This document shows, piece by piece, positions 17,899 through 25,526 of a stretch of 55,489 nt of DNA. The notes under the pieces were generated by a model that was not told the origin of the DNA, did not search any database, and was given only the letters and a program-made list of their open reading frames with translations. This stretch comes from Oscillospiraceae bacterium (GTDB taxonomy: Bacteria > Bacillota > Clostridia > Oscillospirales > UBA929), in the NCBI GenBank assembly GCA_009777475.1, contig WRLU01000013.1:1-55489 (forward strand), given 5' to 3'. Each line of letters opens with the position of its first letter. The first letter of the stretch is position 1. The position numbers were made by a program, and so were the translations under genes.

Positions 17899-17936
17899 TT
17901 TAATCCTACCGCCCTTCAGTTAACAACTAATTCCTG

Positions 17937-18437
17937 CTATCTTTTTTGCTTTTTCTTTGATAATCGAATAAATGGGGTTTCGCATATTCTGCGGAGATAA
18001 AATAAAAAATTCATGTTATACGGCTCGACTAACACCGTTCTTACTCCCGCCCGGTTTCCTGCTAATATATCTATAAATACCTGATCTCCGGCCATAATGG
18101 CATTTTCTGGATTGACCGCAAGGGTTTTTAGGGCACGCAAAAGACTATCTGTTCCGGGTTTGCCGCCTTTGGATATATAGGGGATATCTAGTGGCTCTGC
18201 AAATCCGGCAACCCGTTCATGGCTATGGTTGTTGGATATAATCATCAGCCCTATATTATTTTCCTTCATTGAACGTATCCATTCGGCAACATCCTTATCT
18301 GGTGAATAGCCCCGGTACCCAGTTAATGTGTTGTCTAAATCGGTCAAAACCGCGCTGACACCCTGCTCTGCTAACCACTTAGGCGTAAGCCGGCAAATCC
18401 CGGACACAACCCAATCGGGCAATAGCTTGCTAAACAT
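17937..18437 (-). CDS. yqeG: YqeG-family HAD phosphatase
   Basis: A 166-residue HAD-superfamily IIIA hydrolase. The nucleophile motif is LTDLDNTLTGY, motif II is ISNN near residue 72, and the Mg-binding region is MAGDQVFIDILAGNRAG. Related proteins act as phosphatidylglycerophosphate phosphatases (Gep4-like), but the substrate here is not shown by sequence. GGATGGTGAAAA precedes the ATG. It lies just upstream of mutS2 on the same strand. Confidence 0.88.
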   Translation of the reverse strand: MFSKLLPDWVVSGICRLTPKWLAEQGVSAVLTDLDNTLTGYRGYSPDKDVAEWIRSMKENNIGLMIISNNHSHERVAGFAEPLDIPYISKGGKPGTDSLLRALKTLAVNPENAIMAGDQVFIDILAGNRAGVRTVLVEPYNMNFLFYLRRICETPFIRLSKKKQKR

Positions 18438-18661
18438 TTTTCACCATCCGTTATATTGATTTTCTGACAATTCCACTGTCTGAGACACACGACCCGATAT
18501 ATAACCTTAGTTTCATAAGCCGCCAAGCTTATATACCATGATTTTTGCCTGCTACCGCTGCAATGCCAATACTTTTTGGCCGTGGGCAACGCGCCCGACA
18601 TTTTTGATTATGGATTGAGGGCATTTATTCTTACCGTAGCGGCGGGCCGGGCAATAGCCCA
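18438..18661. other. Intergenic stretch between the lipoprotein and yqeG-like genes
   Basis: About 220 bases with no convincing gene. No clear sigma-A promoter with correct spacing and no hairpin-plus-T terminator are visible. Confidence 0.4.
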
Positions 18662-19915
18662 TCACTCCTCCCTTAGGAATATCGTAGACATTTTATCAGT
18701 CCATTCCCAGTGCAGAGAATAGCCTGGGGGCATGGGGCTGAGAACATTCTGGATATAACTGCCGTTATCGCCTGCATCGGTAAAAACTCCGGCCTTGAGC
18801 AATTCCTCTTTACCGACTTTGAGCCAGATCCAGCCGCGATTATCATCAACGCTCTTTTTAAATGCTTTTTGTACGGCAGATAGCAGATCGGCCTCTCCGG
18901 CGGCAACGTCAGGTGTCCAATAGGGATTTTCCTTTAATCCAGAACCCTTGTTCTCCGGCAAATAACTTCTCAATGGAACACGAACGCCGAATGTGGGGGG
19001 ATTTTGAGAATTATAGTTGTATGAATCTACGGCTTCCATATACTCATCCGTCATGCAAAAACCGTATGATGCCGCGCCGGGCAGTGAGATTTCGGAATCA
19101 CTGGCGTTTGTGCAATCTATGTAATACTGCTCGCCGTCTATAACTGCTAAATTCCAGGCGTGACCGGGAAGTGTCCCTTCACCCTCCGCCGTCACCACGG
19201 CACACTCAACGCCAATCAGGCTATAGAGCATAACAATCGCCTTAGCAAACCCTTCGCACTGCGCCTCACCTCGCACGAGCGTGTCATAAGCGGTGCATGG
19301 GGCCGCTCCCGGTTCATCCTCCCTGTAAAGGGAATACACTGTATTTTCTATGACATATTCGTATAACAAGCGTGCCGCTTCCATTTCGCCGGCATTCATG
19401 GGTACTGTTTCACTAATAATCTCCCGAGCCTTATCAATTGCCCGGCGATACCTTGTGACATAATCCTCCCTCGTGATTTCAGCGGGAACTTCCAGCGTGA
19501 AGTTTCGGGTAAAAGGGTTGTATGTATGCACCCACTGGGTATTCGGTATATTATTGGCGGGAAGTATAACACTCTCGGCAGATAACCAGCTCAATATATC
19601 GCCCAGGCTTTCACTTACTATGTCATATTCCTCCTTCGGCATGGTAAATGAAATTTTTTCTACACTATCATGCAACGCATTGAGAATAGCATCATACGTC
19701 CTTTGCTCCCATTCACCAAAAAGATATTCACGGCTTAAAGGCTTTGTGCTTTCACCTTCTATGCTACCCGAACTGTCGCCCAGCTCAACCCGGACCTCCT
19801 CCTCCGGCTCATAGTAAATACCTTCGCCGCCCAGCGGGATAATGTCACACGAAGCACAAAGAGCTGCCAGCATCAGCATCAATGCTAAAATTCCCTTGCC
19901 TTTATAGTCTTTCAT
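18662..19915 (-). CDS. Transglutaminase-like lipoprotein
   Basis: An exported protein of about 417 residues with a short signal peptide (LALMLMLAALCASC) ending in a probable lipid-modified cysteine; the -3 residue is Cys, unusual for a lipobox. The C-terminal half holds a transglutaminase-like fold with the triad Cys220 (in EAQCEGFA), His (in GHAWN) and Asp (in YYIDCTNA). Such domains act as cysteine peptidases or peptide cross-linkers at the cell surface. I start it at ATG 19915, because GAGGTGG at 19930-19924 is correctly spaced for it; an ATG eight codons earlier lacks such a site. It has its own promoter and a structured leader. Confidence 0.83.
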   Translation of the reverse strand: MKDYKGKGILALMLMLAALCASCDIIPLGGEGIYYEPEEEVRVELGDSSGSIEGESTKPLSREYLFGEWEQRTYDAILNALHDSVEKISFTMPKEEYDIVSESLGDILSWLSAESVILPANNIPNTQWVHTYNPFTRNFTLEVPAEITREDYVTRYRRAIDKAREIISETVPMNAGEMEAARLLYEYVIENTVYSLYREDEPGAAPCTAYDTLVRGEAQCEGFAKAIVMLYSLIGVECAVVTAEGEGTLPGHAWNLAVIDGEQYYIDCTNASDSEISLPGAASYGFCMTDEYMEAVDSYNYNSQNPPTFGVRVPLRSYLPENKGSGLKENPYWTPDVAAGEADLLSAVQKAFKKSVDDNRGWIWLKVGKEELLKAGVFTDAGDNGSYIQNVLSPMPPGYSLHWEWTDKMSTIFLREE

Positions 19916-20042
19916 AATATGACCCACCTCTTCATTCAAAGAATATTCTTTTGCCCCTATCAGCGTTTGAAGCCTGTGCGTCCCTCATCGAGACGCAGGG
20001 GTTCAAATGCTCCCGCGCCGTCCGGGAGGCGCGTAACCCCTT
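19916..20042 (-). promoter_or_regulatory. Structured 5' leader of the transglutaminase lipoprotein
   Basis: The predicted transcript starts near 20042 and has about 125 bases before the ATG. A closing stem GGGGTT/AACCCC (20040-20035 with 20003-19998) encloses a GC-rich arm that can pair as CGCGCC/GGCGCG or, mutually exclusively, as CTCCC/GGGAG. A second hairpin TGCGTC/GACGCA follows (19997-19992 with 19982-19977), then a 14-base palindrome at 19951-19938 close to the ribosome site. This could be a riboswitch or another cis-acting RNA; it matches no class I can recall. Confidence 0.5.
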
Positions 20043-20048
20043 GTATTA

Positions 20049-20076
20049 AGTATACCATAGATTTTTTACCTTTCAA
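20049..20076 (-). promoter_or_regulatory. Promoter of the transglutaminase lipoprotein
   Basis: Read on the minus strand, TTGAAA (20076-20071) and TATACT (20054-20049) have a 16-base spacer, and TGG directly before the -10 makes it an extended -10 element. Confidence 0.7.
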
Positions 20077-20144
20077 CCTTTACCTTCCAACCTTTTTTTG
20101 AAGCCTCTCATTTGCCCATATCAACCCCGGATCGGTAGTGATGT

Positions 20145-20170
20145 GCCTGAGACGTTAAGCTCAGGCTTTT
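20145..20170. terminator. Short hairpin with T run
   Basis: GCCTGAG at 20145-20151 pairs with CTCAGGC at 20160-20166, followed by TTTT. It is terminator-like on the plus strand, but no plus-strand gene lies directly upstream. It may simply insulate the divergent genes. Confidence 0.35.
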
Positions 20171-20269
20171 GCACCCATTCTTGATTTATGCAATTTGACT
20201 ATAAACATTGCCCACTAAACCAAGAAACTGTATCGCAATCGAAAAATCAAATTTTCTTAATTTGGAGGG

Positions 20270-20298
20270 TTGACAGCCCTCGGGGCATATGTTACAAT
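20270..20298 (+). promoter_or_regulatory. Promoter of the NlpC/P60 gene
   Basis: A perfect TTGACA at 20270-20275 and TACAAT at 20293-20298 are separated by 17 bases. Confidence 0.88.
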
Positions 20299-20306
20299 CC
20301 AGTTAC
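20290..20306 (+). promoter_or_regulatory. WalR-box-like direct repeat
   Basis: TGTTAC-N5-AGTTAC overlaps the -10 element. The WalR consensus is TGTWAH-N5-TGTWAH, so the first half fits fully and the second differs at one base. WalR controls wall hydrolases in Firmicutes, which suits the downstream gene. The match is suggestive only. Confidence 0.35.
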
Positions 20307-20318
20307 AAACTAAATCAT

Positions 20319-20352
20319 TTTTGTTACGAAACGCTTTGCTGTAGTAACAAAA
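20319..20352 (+). repeat. Inverted repeat in the NlpC/P60 leader
   Basis: TTTTGTTAC at 20319-20327 is perfectly complementary to GTAACAAAA at 20344-20352, with 16 bases between. The 3' arm ends one base before GGAGG at 20354-20358, so the folded RNA could affect translation, or the DNA could be an operator. Confidence 0.6.
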
Positions 20353-20364
20353 CGGAGGTCGGAA

Positions 20365-21516
20365 TTGTTTATGCGAAAAAGTTTTACCCGCCAGGTGCTG
20401 TCTGTCATGCTCGTCACTTTAATGTTAACGCTGACTGCCCTTGCAGGCACCACCGGAACGATTGAGGCAGATTCCCTGCGCCTCAGAAAAAAGCCCTCGC
20501 TCAAGTCCCGCGTTATCGACTTAGTTCCCAACGGAGAAACAGTTTTGGTGACGGGCCGGACACCAACTGTTAACAAAGACGGCTCATGGCACAAGGTTAC
20601 ATACAAAAACAAAAATGGCTACATGAGTGCCGACTACCTCTCTCTCTCGGGAGAATCCTCTGAAGGCGGCATTATTCAGGCAAATGTCCGCACACGGCTT
20701 AATCTCCGCACTAAGCCCAGCACCGATGCCTCTATTGTAACAGTACTTCCCAAGGGCAAAAGTGTTGAGGTTGTGAACGAGAAAAAGGGCGGATGGTCTG
20801 AGGTTAAGTCGAGCAAGCTCAGCGGTTATGTCAAATCTGAGTTTTTGGTCTTGCCCAATGATTCCTCAAATACGCAAAAAAAACCTTTACCTGCAACCGG
20901 AAAATACGGCATTGTCAGTGCCTCCCGGGTCAATCTTCGGGCCAAGGCCAGTACAGGCAGCAGAATCCTTGAGGTGCTGTCCATAAACACCGTTGTTGAT
21001 ATTGAAAAAATCACCGAAAAAGGCTGGTATAGCGTTTCTGTTAACGGCACTGATGGCTTCATTCACCCAGATTACCTCACGGCGACAGACGAGAAGCCCA
21101 AAGCACCGGAAAAAAAGAGGGAAAAAGCCTCCGCAACGGCGGAAGCCATTATTGAAACCGCCAGTAAAAAGCTCGGTGCCCCCTATGTATACGGCTCGGG
21201 TGGCCCTAACTCCTTTGATTGCTCAGGATTTACCTCTTGGGTTTTCAGGCAGCATGGCATTTCCTTGCCTCGCAATTCGGGAAGCCAGTACCGTTTGAGC
21301 GGCAAGAGCGTCAAGAAGCCGGACCTGAAAACCGGTGACCTGGTGTTTTTCAAAAACACCTCCAAGGGCGTAATTAACCATGTGGGCATATATCTCGGCG
21401 GCAATAAGTTTATCCACGCCGGCTCGGGCAGCAACGGCGGACGCAAGGTGAAAATCAGCAGCCTAAGCGAGGGTTCGTATACCGCCAGATATGTCGGAGC
21501 AAAGCGGGTTGTATGA
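20365..21516 (+). CDS. Secreted SH3-domain NlpC/P60 peptidoglycan hydrolase
   Basis: A signal peptide (ending near ALAG, residues 26-29) is followed by three bacterial SH3 repeats (about 31-93, 101-159 and 173-233), a charged linker and a C-terminal NlpC/P60 domain. The domain has Cys286 in FDCSGF, His339 in INHVGIYLG and a third polar His in FIHAG. It should cut peptide stems of peptidoglycan, probably between D-Glu and diamino acid. TTG 20365 lies six bases after GGAGG; ATG 20371 two codons later is a possible alternative. The gene has a strong promoter and ends at a long hairpin shared with the convergent neighbour. Confidence 0.92.
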   Translation: MFMRKSFTRQVLSVMLVTLMLTLTALAGTTGTIEADSLRLRKKPSLKSRVIDLVPNGETVLVTGRTPTVNKDGSWHKVTYKNKNGYMSADYLSLSGESSEGGIIQANVRTRLNLRTKPSTDASIVTVLPKGKSVEVVNEKKGGWSEVKSSKLSGYVKSEFLVLPNDSSNTQKKPLPATGKYGIVSASRVNLRAKASTGSRILEVLSINTVVDIEKITEKGWYSVSVNGTDGFIHPDYLTATDEKPKAPEKKREKASATAEAIIETASKKLGAPYVYGSGGPNSFDCSGFTSWVFRQHGISLPRNSGSQYRLSGKSVKKPDLKTGDLVFFKNTSKGVINHVGIYLGGNKFIHAGSGSNGGRKVKISSLSEGSYTARYVGAKRVV

Positions 21517-21546
21517 CAAAAAAACAACAGTAGGTAAAATACACGT

Positions 21547-21599
21547 TTCCTTCATAAACAACCCCCCCGGACTCCAGTCCGGGGGGGTTGTTGAAGGAA
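21547..21599. terminator. Long bidirectional hairpin
   Basis: A near-perfect inverted repeat: arms at 21557-21572 and 21577-21592 form about 16 pairs rich in C/G around TCCA. An outer seven-base stem (TTCCTTC at 21547-21553 with GAAGGAA at 21593-21599) lies across a three-base bulge. It lies between two converging genes and lacks a long T tract on either strand. It probably ends transcription from both sides. Confidence 0.7.
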
Positions 21600-21601
21600 G
21601 C

Positions 21602-22915
21602 TTACTTGACCTTAATCTTCATTATCTTGCCTGATGCCGATGCATAAGTCCTATATGAGTTTGAAGCCTCCGGGTTTTCAGCCATCGCCTTTATGCGGAT
21701 AAGAATAGTTGTTTTTCCTGATGGCTTGGGAATTCCGTTTTTGGGAACATTGCTCCATCCGGTATCGGGAGTTTTGCCGTTACTGCTGACTGCATACTCA
21801 AAATACTGCGTCCATACATGGGGGACAAACGCCTTCTTTTGGCTCGACAGCCTAAGTACATCTCCATCCACAAATGCTACGGGTTTTTTCGGGTTAAGAT
21901 ATCCTCTCGCTAAAATTACCCCGAATTCAATATTTGTGGTTCCGTCTGATACAGTGAAGTCCCAGGAGCTTTTGAGCATCTTCTGAATCATCTTGTCAAC
22001 CTTTTCGGGGGTGTCCGGCCATTTATACACTTTAGTGCATCTGTTTCCGTCATACAGTGCATATGCCGTTGGATTGAAGCCCTCGGGAAGGGTGAGGGTT
22101 TCGGTTGTAAGATTAAAGAATGCTCCGTCAATATCCTCCCTGTCCCCACCTATATAGGCTCTGCCCTGAATAATGGCATCTTCCGGGGCAACATCTTCCT
22201 CCTCAACCGCCAGCGGAAGCGCGGCACCCGCAACAGCATCAAGGGTTATTTGAACTGTTTTGCCGGCTGGAACAAACTTGCCGTCCTCCGACTTAGGGGC
22301 TATGCGTACAAAAATTATAGTCTTAAATCTGGAGGCCTCAAGCCCTTCTGCGGGAAAGTCATACCACTTTGTATAGTCCCACTCATAAATTTCTTTCATG
22401 TATTTTCCATACGGGTCAGGGTGCTTGAGGTCGCGTGTTGTTGTGTACTCATAATCTCTTTGAGTTTCCAGATGCCACCTTCCATCCCTGAGAACGGCCT
22501 TCAGGCCTTTTTCGATTGCCGGGCGGGGCTCAACTTTGGGGTATTTAACGAGCCATGTGCCTTGGTAGGTGTCTTTCAAATGCAGGGTTCCGCCCTTGTC
22601 AATCAGGCTTCTAACAATTTTTCTGGTTTTGAGTTGATTTACCACATCCCACTTCTTCCAAGCATGTCCGGCATCAATGCTGTATTCGTCTGCACCGGCA
22701 GGAAAGAATCTGCCGGTAAAGTACTGTGGCTGTCTAATCATCTCCGTGGTCAGGTCGATATACGATAAATCATGGTTTGTGGTTGTAGCTTCTACACGGA
22801 CAGGAGTAGCGGGGACCGGTTCCTGGGCAGTCGCAATGGGGAGCATGGCAAGCACCATCATCAGTGCAATGGCCAGCGCGGTGAGCTTTCTCGCAGTTTT
22901 TGTTTTCCTTAACAT
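21602..22915 (-). CDS. Secreted protein of unknown function
   Basis: The 437-residue protein starts with a clear Sec signal peptide (KR-rich start, hydrophobic core, probable cut after ATA near residue 30). The body is rich in aromatic and charged residues and has no catalytic motif I recognise. The last 65 residues (FEYAVSSNGKTPDTGWSNVP... RIKAMAENP...) resemble repeat domains seen in S-layer-associated and surface proteins of Clostridia. It is preceded on the same strand by two short ORFs (23004-23194) and then by a divergent Agr-like two-component system, so its expression may be linked to that system. Confidence 0.75.
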   Translation of the reverse strand: MLRKTKTARKLTALAIALMMVLAMLPIATAQEPVPATPVRVEATTTNHDLSYIDLTTEMIRQPQYFTGRFFPAGADEYSIDAGHAWKKWDVVNQLKTRKIVRSLIDKGGTLHLKDTYQGTWLVKYPKVEPRPAIEKGLKAVLRDGRWHLETQRDYEYTTTRDLKHPDPYGKYMKEIYEWDYTKWYDFPAEGLEASRFKTIIFVRIAPKSEDGKFVPAGKTVQITLDAVAGAALPLAVEEEDVAPEDAIIQGRAYIGGDREDIDGAFFNLTTETLTLPEGFNPTAYALYDGNRCTKVYKWPDTPEKVDKMIQKMLKSSWDFTVSDGTTNIEFGVILARGYLNPKKPVAFVDGDVLRLSSQKKAFVPHVWTQYFEYAVSSNGKTPDTGWSNVPKNGIPKPSGKTTILIRIKAMAENPEASNSYRTYASASGKIMKIKVK

Positions 22916-23003
22916 CTAAAAACATCTCCTTTGGGGCATTATAGCCCTTATTATTCAGCGGATACCCGCCTACTTCTTATATCGTTGGGTTTCTCAAGGA
23001 ACT

Positions 23004-23132
23004 CTAGGGTGAATTGTGCACAAACTTATCCCCCCGTTTTTGTGCAATTCGACCAAACCAGGAAACACCAGCCACAATCGTCCGGGATTCCGTTTGAATC
23101 GCTGCACAATTAATTTTGAACGCAGACCTCAT
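23004..23132 (-). CDS. Candidate small peptide gene upstream of the secreted protein
   Basis: The ORF of 42 codons starts at ATG 23132, seven bases after AAAGGAGG, and ends with TAG at 23006-23004. The peptide (MRSAFKINCAAIQTES...) is basic, contains one cysteine and has no hydrophobic signal segment. The frame can be extended 12 codons to an ATG at 23168 that overlaps the stop of a nine-codon ORF. It lies between the secreted protein and a divergent LytTR/GHKL pair. A signalling peptide is possible, but it does not look like a classic AgrD. Only the ribosome site and position support it. Confidence 0.4.
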   Translation of the reverse strand: MRSAFKINCAAIQTESRTIVAGVSWFGRIAQKRGDKFVHNSP

Positions 23133-23164
23133 AGGGATTCCTCCTTTCCTGTTTTTGCCAAGCC

Positions 23165-23194
23165 TCATACGCTTGCACGACTAACCCACAACAT
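23165..23194 (-). CDS. Nine-codon leader ORF
   Basis: AAGGAGGTG at 23209-23201 stands at ideal spacing before ATG 23194. The ORF encodes MLWVSRASV and stops at TGA, which overlaps an in-frame ATG (23168) of the next small ORF as ATGA. It looks like a translated leader peptide coupled to the downstream ORF. Confidence 0.35.
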   Translation of the reverse strand: MLWVSRASV

Positions 23195-23315
23195 AGACCT
23201 CACCTCCTTCAAGCTTTAAACAGAGTGGAAGGAACCCGGTATCCCTTCAACTGACTACAGCATAGCACACCTAGAATCGTTTGTGTTGGTTTTGGCATAA
23301 AAGGCAGAAAATATC

Positions 23316-23324
23316 TGCTATAAT
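23316..23324 (+). promoter_or_regulatory. Extended -10 promoter of the two-component operon
   Basis: TGCTATAAT is an extended -10 element with no consensus -35 at 17 bases, typical of promoters that need an activator. It is 54 bases before the regulator start. Confidence 0.6.
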
Positions 23325-23377
23325 ACCTTTCAGTCATCTGCATGGGGTTGCAGAGCAAAAAAAGGGAGGCAAACGTG

Positions 23378-24079
23378 ATGCGTATCGCAATCTGCGAGGA
23401 TGAAAAACCTAGCCAAAAGCGGCTGGCGGAGGCCATTTGGGATTGGGCAGACGCACGAAAAATTGAAATCGAAATTTTGTGCTACAATAATGCCGAGGCG
23501 TTTATGATGCTCTGGCCGGACATTTCTTTTGACTTGGCTTTTTTGGACGTCGAAATGAAAGATATGACCGGAGTGGATTTGGCACATAAAATTCGGGAAA
23601 ACGACAAAAACATGATGATTGTCTTTGTCACCAGTTATGAGCAATATGTTCTAAAGGGTTACGATGTAGAGGCTCTTCACTATATGATAAAACCTCTCTC
23701 ATCAGCAAAATTGCTGCCCATTTTGGACAAAGCACATATCATTTGGCGCTCCCGTCAGAACGAAATTCTCGTAGCTTCAGATAAAAGCGGACAGTACAGA
23801 GTAGCTTTCAGCGATATTGTCTATATTTCCATGTCCGCCCATATCGCTGAGGTACATACCATGAACGGCGTATACTCCCTGAGAAAAACAGCCAAGGAAT
23901 TGGTCGGGCTTTTGCCGTCCCATTTCATTCGCTGCCATCGTTCCTATATTGTCAATCTTTTCAAGGTTGACTGCGTATTGGGCGAAACTGTCCTTCTCTG
24001 CACTCAGACAGAGTTACCGCTCAGCCGGAAAAATACAAAAGAAGTCAAAGAGGCATTTATGCGGTTGCAGATGATGTGA
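23378..24079 (+). CDS. LytTR-family response regulator (AgrA-like)
   Basis: The 233-residue protein has a receiver domain with phospho-acceptor Asp57 in AFLDVEM and an acidic ICEDE pocket at the N-terminus. A C-terminal LytTR DNA-binding domain follows (about 135-230, with FIRCHRSYIVNL). GGGAGG lies eight bases before ATG 23378; the frame is open 12 codons further, but without a ribosome site. It is followed 34 bases later by its likely sensor kinase. Such pairs usually respond to peptides. Confidence 0.93.
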   Translation: MRIAICEDEKPSQKRLAEAIWDWADARKIEIEILCYNNAEAFMMLWPDISFDLAFLDVEMKDMTGVDLAHKIRENDKNMMIVFVTSYEQYVLKGYDVEALHYMIKPLSSAKLLPILDKAHIIWRSRQNEILVASDKSGQYRVAFSDIVYISMSAHIAEVHTMNGVYSLRKTAKELVGLLPSHFIRCHRSYIVNLFKVDCVLGETVLLCTQTELPLSRKNTKEVKEAFMRLQMM

Positions 24080-24113
24080 TTGTATATCTGTCAACGATTA
24101 CGGGGGTGTTTGT

Positions 24114-25433
24114 ATGGGGATAGATTGGGTGCTTATTGAGTTTTTGGCAATTACTGCCGAAAATATAGCCATACTATTTTTCCTCAACAGTCGTTTCAAA
24201 TCAAAAAGCCCTTCCCAACGCCTGTGGTGGATCTTTTTGGTAATCTCAATCGTGTCTGCCACAATATGCAAATTTGCCGGCCTTCCGTTTATAGAGATAA
24301 GCGGAACGATTATCTTTTTTCTTTACTTATTTGTCGCAAAACACGGTCGCCTGCTGCATAAAATATTTGGCGTTGTCCTAACCCAAGCCATATTGCTCGC
24401 AACCTCGCTGTTTGGGGCGAGTCTTATGGTAACACTCTCTGGGGTTTCATTTGCGGAGATAGCACTGACCCAAAACAATGCAAGGTTGCTTGCCATCATC
24501 TTGGTTACATTGATTCAAATTATTGCATTTTATGCTTTGTCCAAAAAGCATCTGCCTTTCCGTAACCTTTCAAAATGGCCTACGGTTGTTTTGTCCAGTG
24601 CTGTTGCCATTGACTTTATTTGCCTTTTTCTGTTGTTGGCTTTTGTACTGACAACGGAGTTAAATCCCAGCCAGATGTTTTTCCCAACCATTGTATCTGC
24701 CGGTCTCCTTCTCATAACCATTGCGATTTTCGTACTATTTGAGCTTTTTATCCGTGATGAGGAGCGGAGTTTGAGGCAACTCACGCAGATACAGCGTTTG
24801 GAGCTGGAGGGGCGTTTTTATCAAGAAATCGATGCAATGTACGCCGATATGCGTGTTTGGCGGCATAATTATAAAAACAACCTGACCGCTCTCCGGGCAT
24901 TGGTTGCCCACTGTGAAACGGAAAAAGCGTTGAATTTTATAGATAATGTCGCCAATGAACCCGCCAAGAATAAAAGTACCCTGCAAACCGGCAATCTTGT
25001 GTTGGATGCGGTGGTCAGCTCCAAACTATGGTTGGCGCAGTCGCTCCAAATTGAGGTTGCCGTACAAGCCGTATACCCGGAAAACAACCCAATTGCAGAC
25101 ACTGATTTGTGTGCTATTGCCGGCAATCTCCTTGACAATGCCATCGAAGCCTGCGGACGCATGACCGAATCCGATGGAAAGAAGTTTATTGAGTTTATCC
25201 TTCTGCTCAAGGGGAAAAATTTAACGCTGAGCATTCGCAACAGCTTCAACGGAGAAATCAATGAAAAAAACGGCAAATATGTCAGTCTAAAACAAGGACG
25301 GTTTCATGGCATTGGGTTGTCTCATGTGGAGTCCACCGTAGCAAAATATCACGGTCACATCGAAAAAGAACATCAGAACGGCATATTTGAAATCCGCATC
25401 ATGCTTCCGTTATCTTCGTCATCGCTTATTTGA
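24114..25433 (+). CDS. GHKL sensor histidine kinase (AgrC-like)
   Basis: About six to seven membrane helices fill residues 5-215, followed by a dimerisation region with the phospho-acceptor His251 in WRHNYKNNL. A GHKL ATPase domain follows, with the N box in NLLDNAIEAC and the glycine box in GIGLSHVES. This is the layout of AgrC, ComD and related peptide receptors. The length of 439 residues is typical. GGGGGTG precedes ATG 24114. The probable target is the LytTR regulator just upstream. Confidence 0.92.
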   Translation: MGIDWVLIEFLAITAENIAILFFLNSRFKSKSPSQRLWWIFLVISIVSATICKFAGLPFIEISGTIIFFLYLFVAKHGRLLHKIFGVVLTQAILLATSLFGASLMVTLSGVSFAEIALTQNNARLLAIILVTLIQIIAFYALSKKHLPFRNLSKWPTVVLSSAVAIDFICLFLLLAFVLTTELNPSQMFFPTIVSAGLLLITIAIFVLFELFIRDEERSLRQLTQIQRLELEGRFYQEIDAMYADMRVWRHNYKNNLTALRALVAHCETEKALNFIDNVANEPAKNKSTLQTGNLVLDAVVSSKLWLAQSLQIEVAVQAVYPENNPIADTDLCAIAGNLLDNAIEACGRMTESDGKKFIEFILLLKGKNLTLSIRNSFNGEINEKNGKYVSLKQGRFHGIGLSHVESTVAKYHGHIEKEHQNGIFEIRIMLPLSSSSLI

Positions 25434-25456
25434 CGTACCCGACATGCCGCATTTAC

Positions 25457-25485
25457 TTGACGCGATCATCAATGTATGCTAAAGT
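25457..25485 (+). promoter_or_regulatory. Promoter of rimO-pgsA-flavoprotein
   Basis: TTGACG at 25457-25462 and TAAAGT at 25480-25485 have a 17-base spacer, with TGC forming an extended -10. Confidence 0.65.
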
Positions 25486-25526
25486 TGCCCTAAGATGACG
25501 ACTGACCGTAATTAGGTGGGGTTTCT

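Noticed and set aside
19990..20034. tRNA-like piece (GGTTCAAAT)
   Set aside because: The T arm does not pair correctly and no acceptor or anticodon arm can be built; the minus-strand leader explains the symmetry better.
19977..20042. c-di-GMP-I riboswitch or H-type pseudoknot
   Set aside because: Only a short GGGACGCA-like piece is shared with the GEMM motif, and the first half of that aptamer is missing. The pseudoknot would need zero-length loops.
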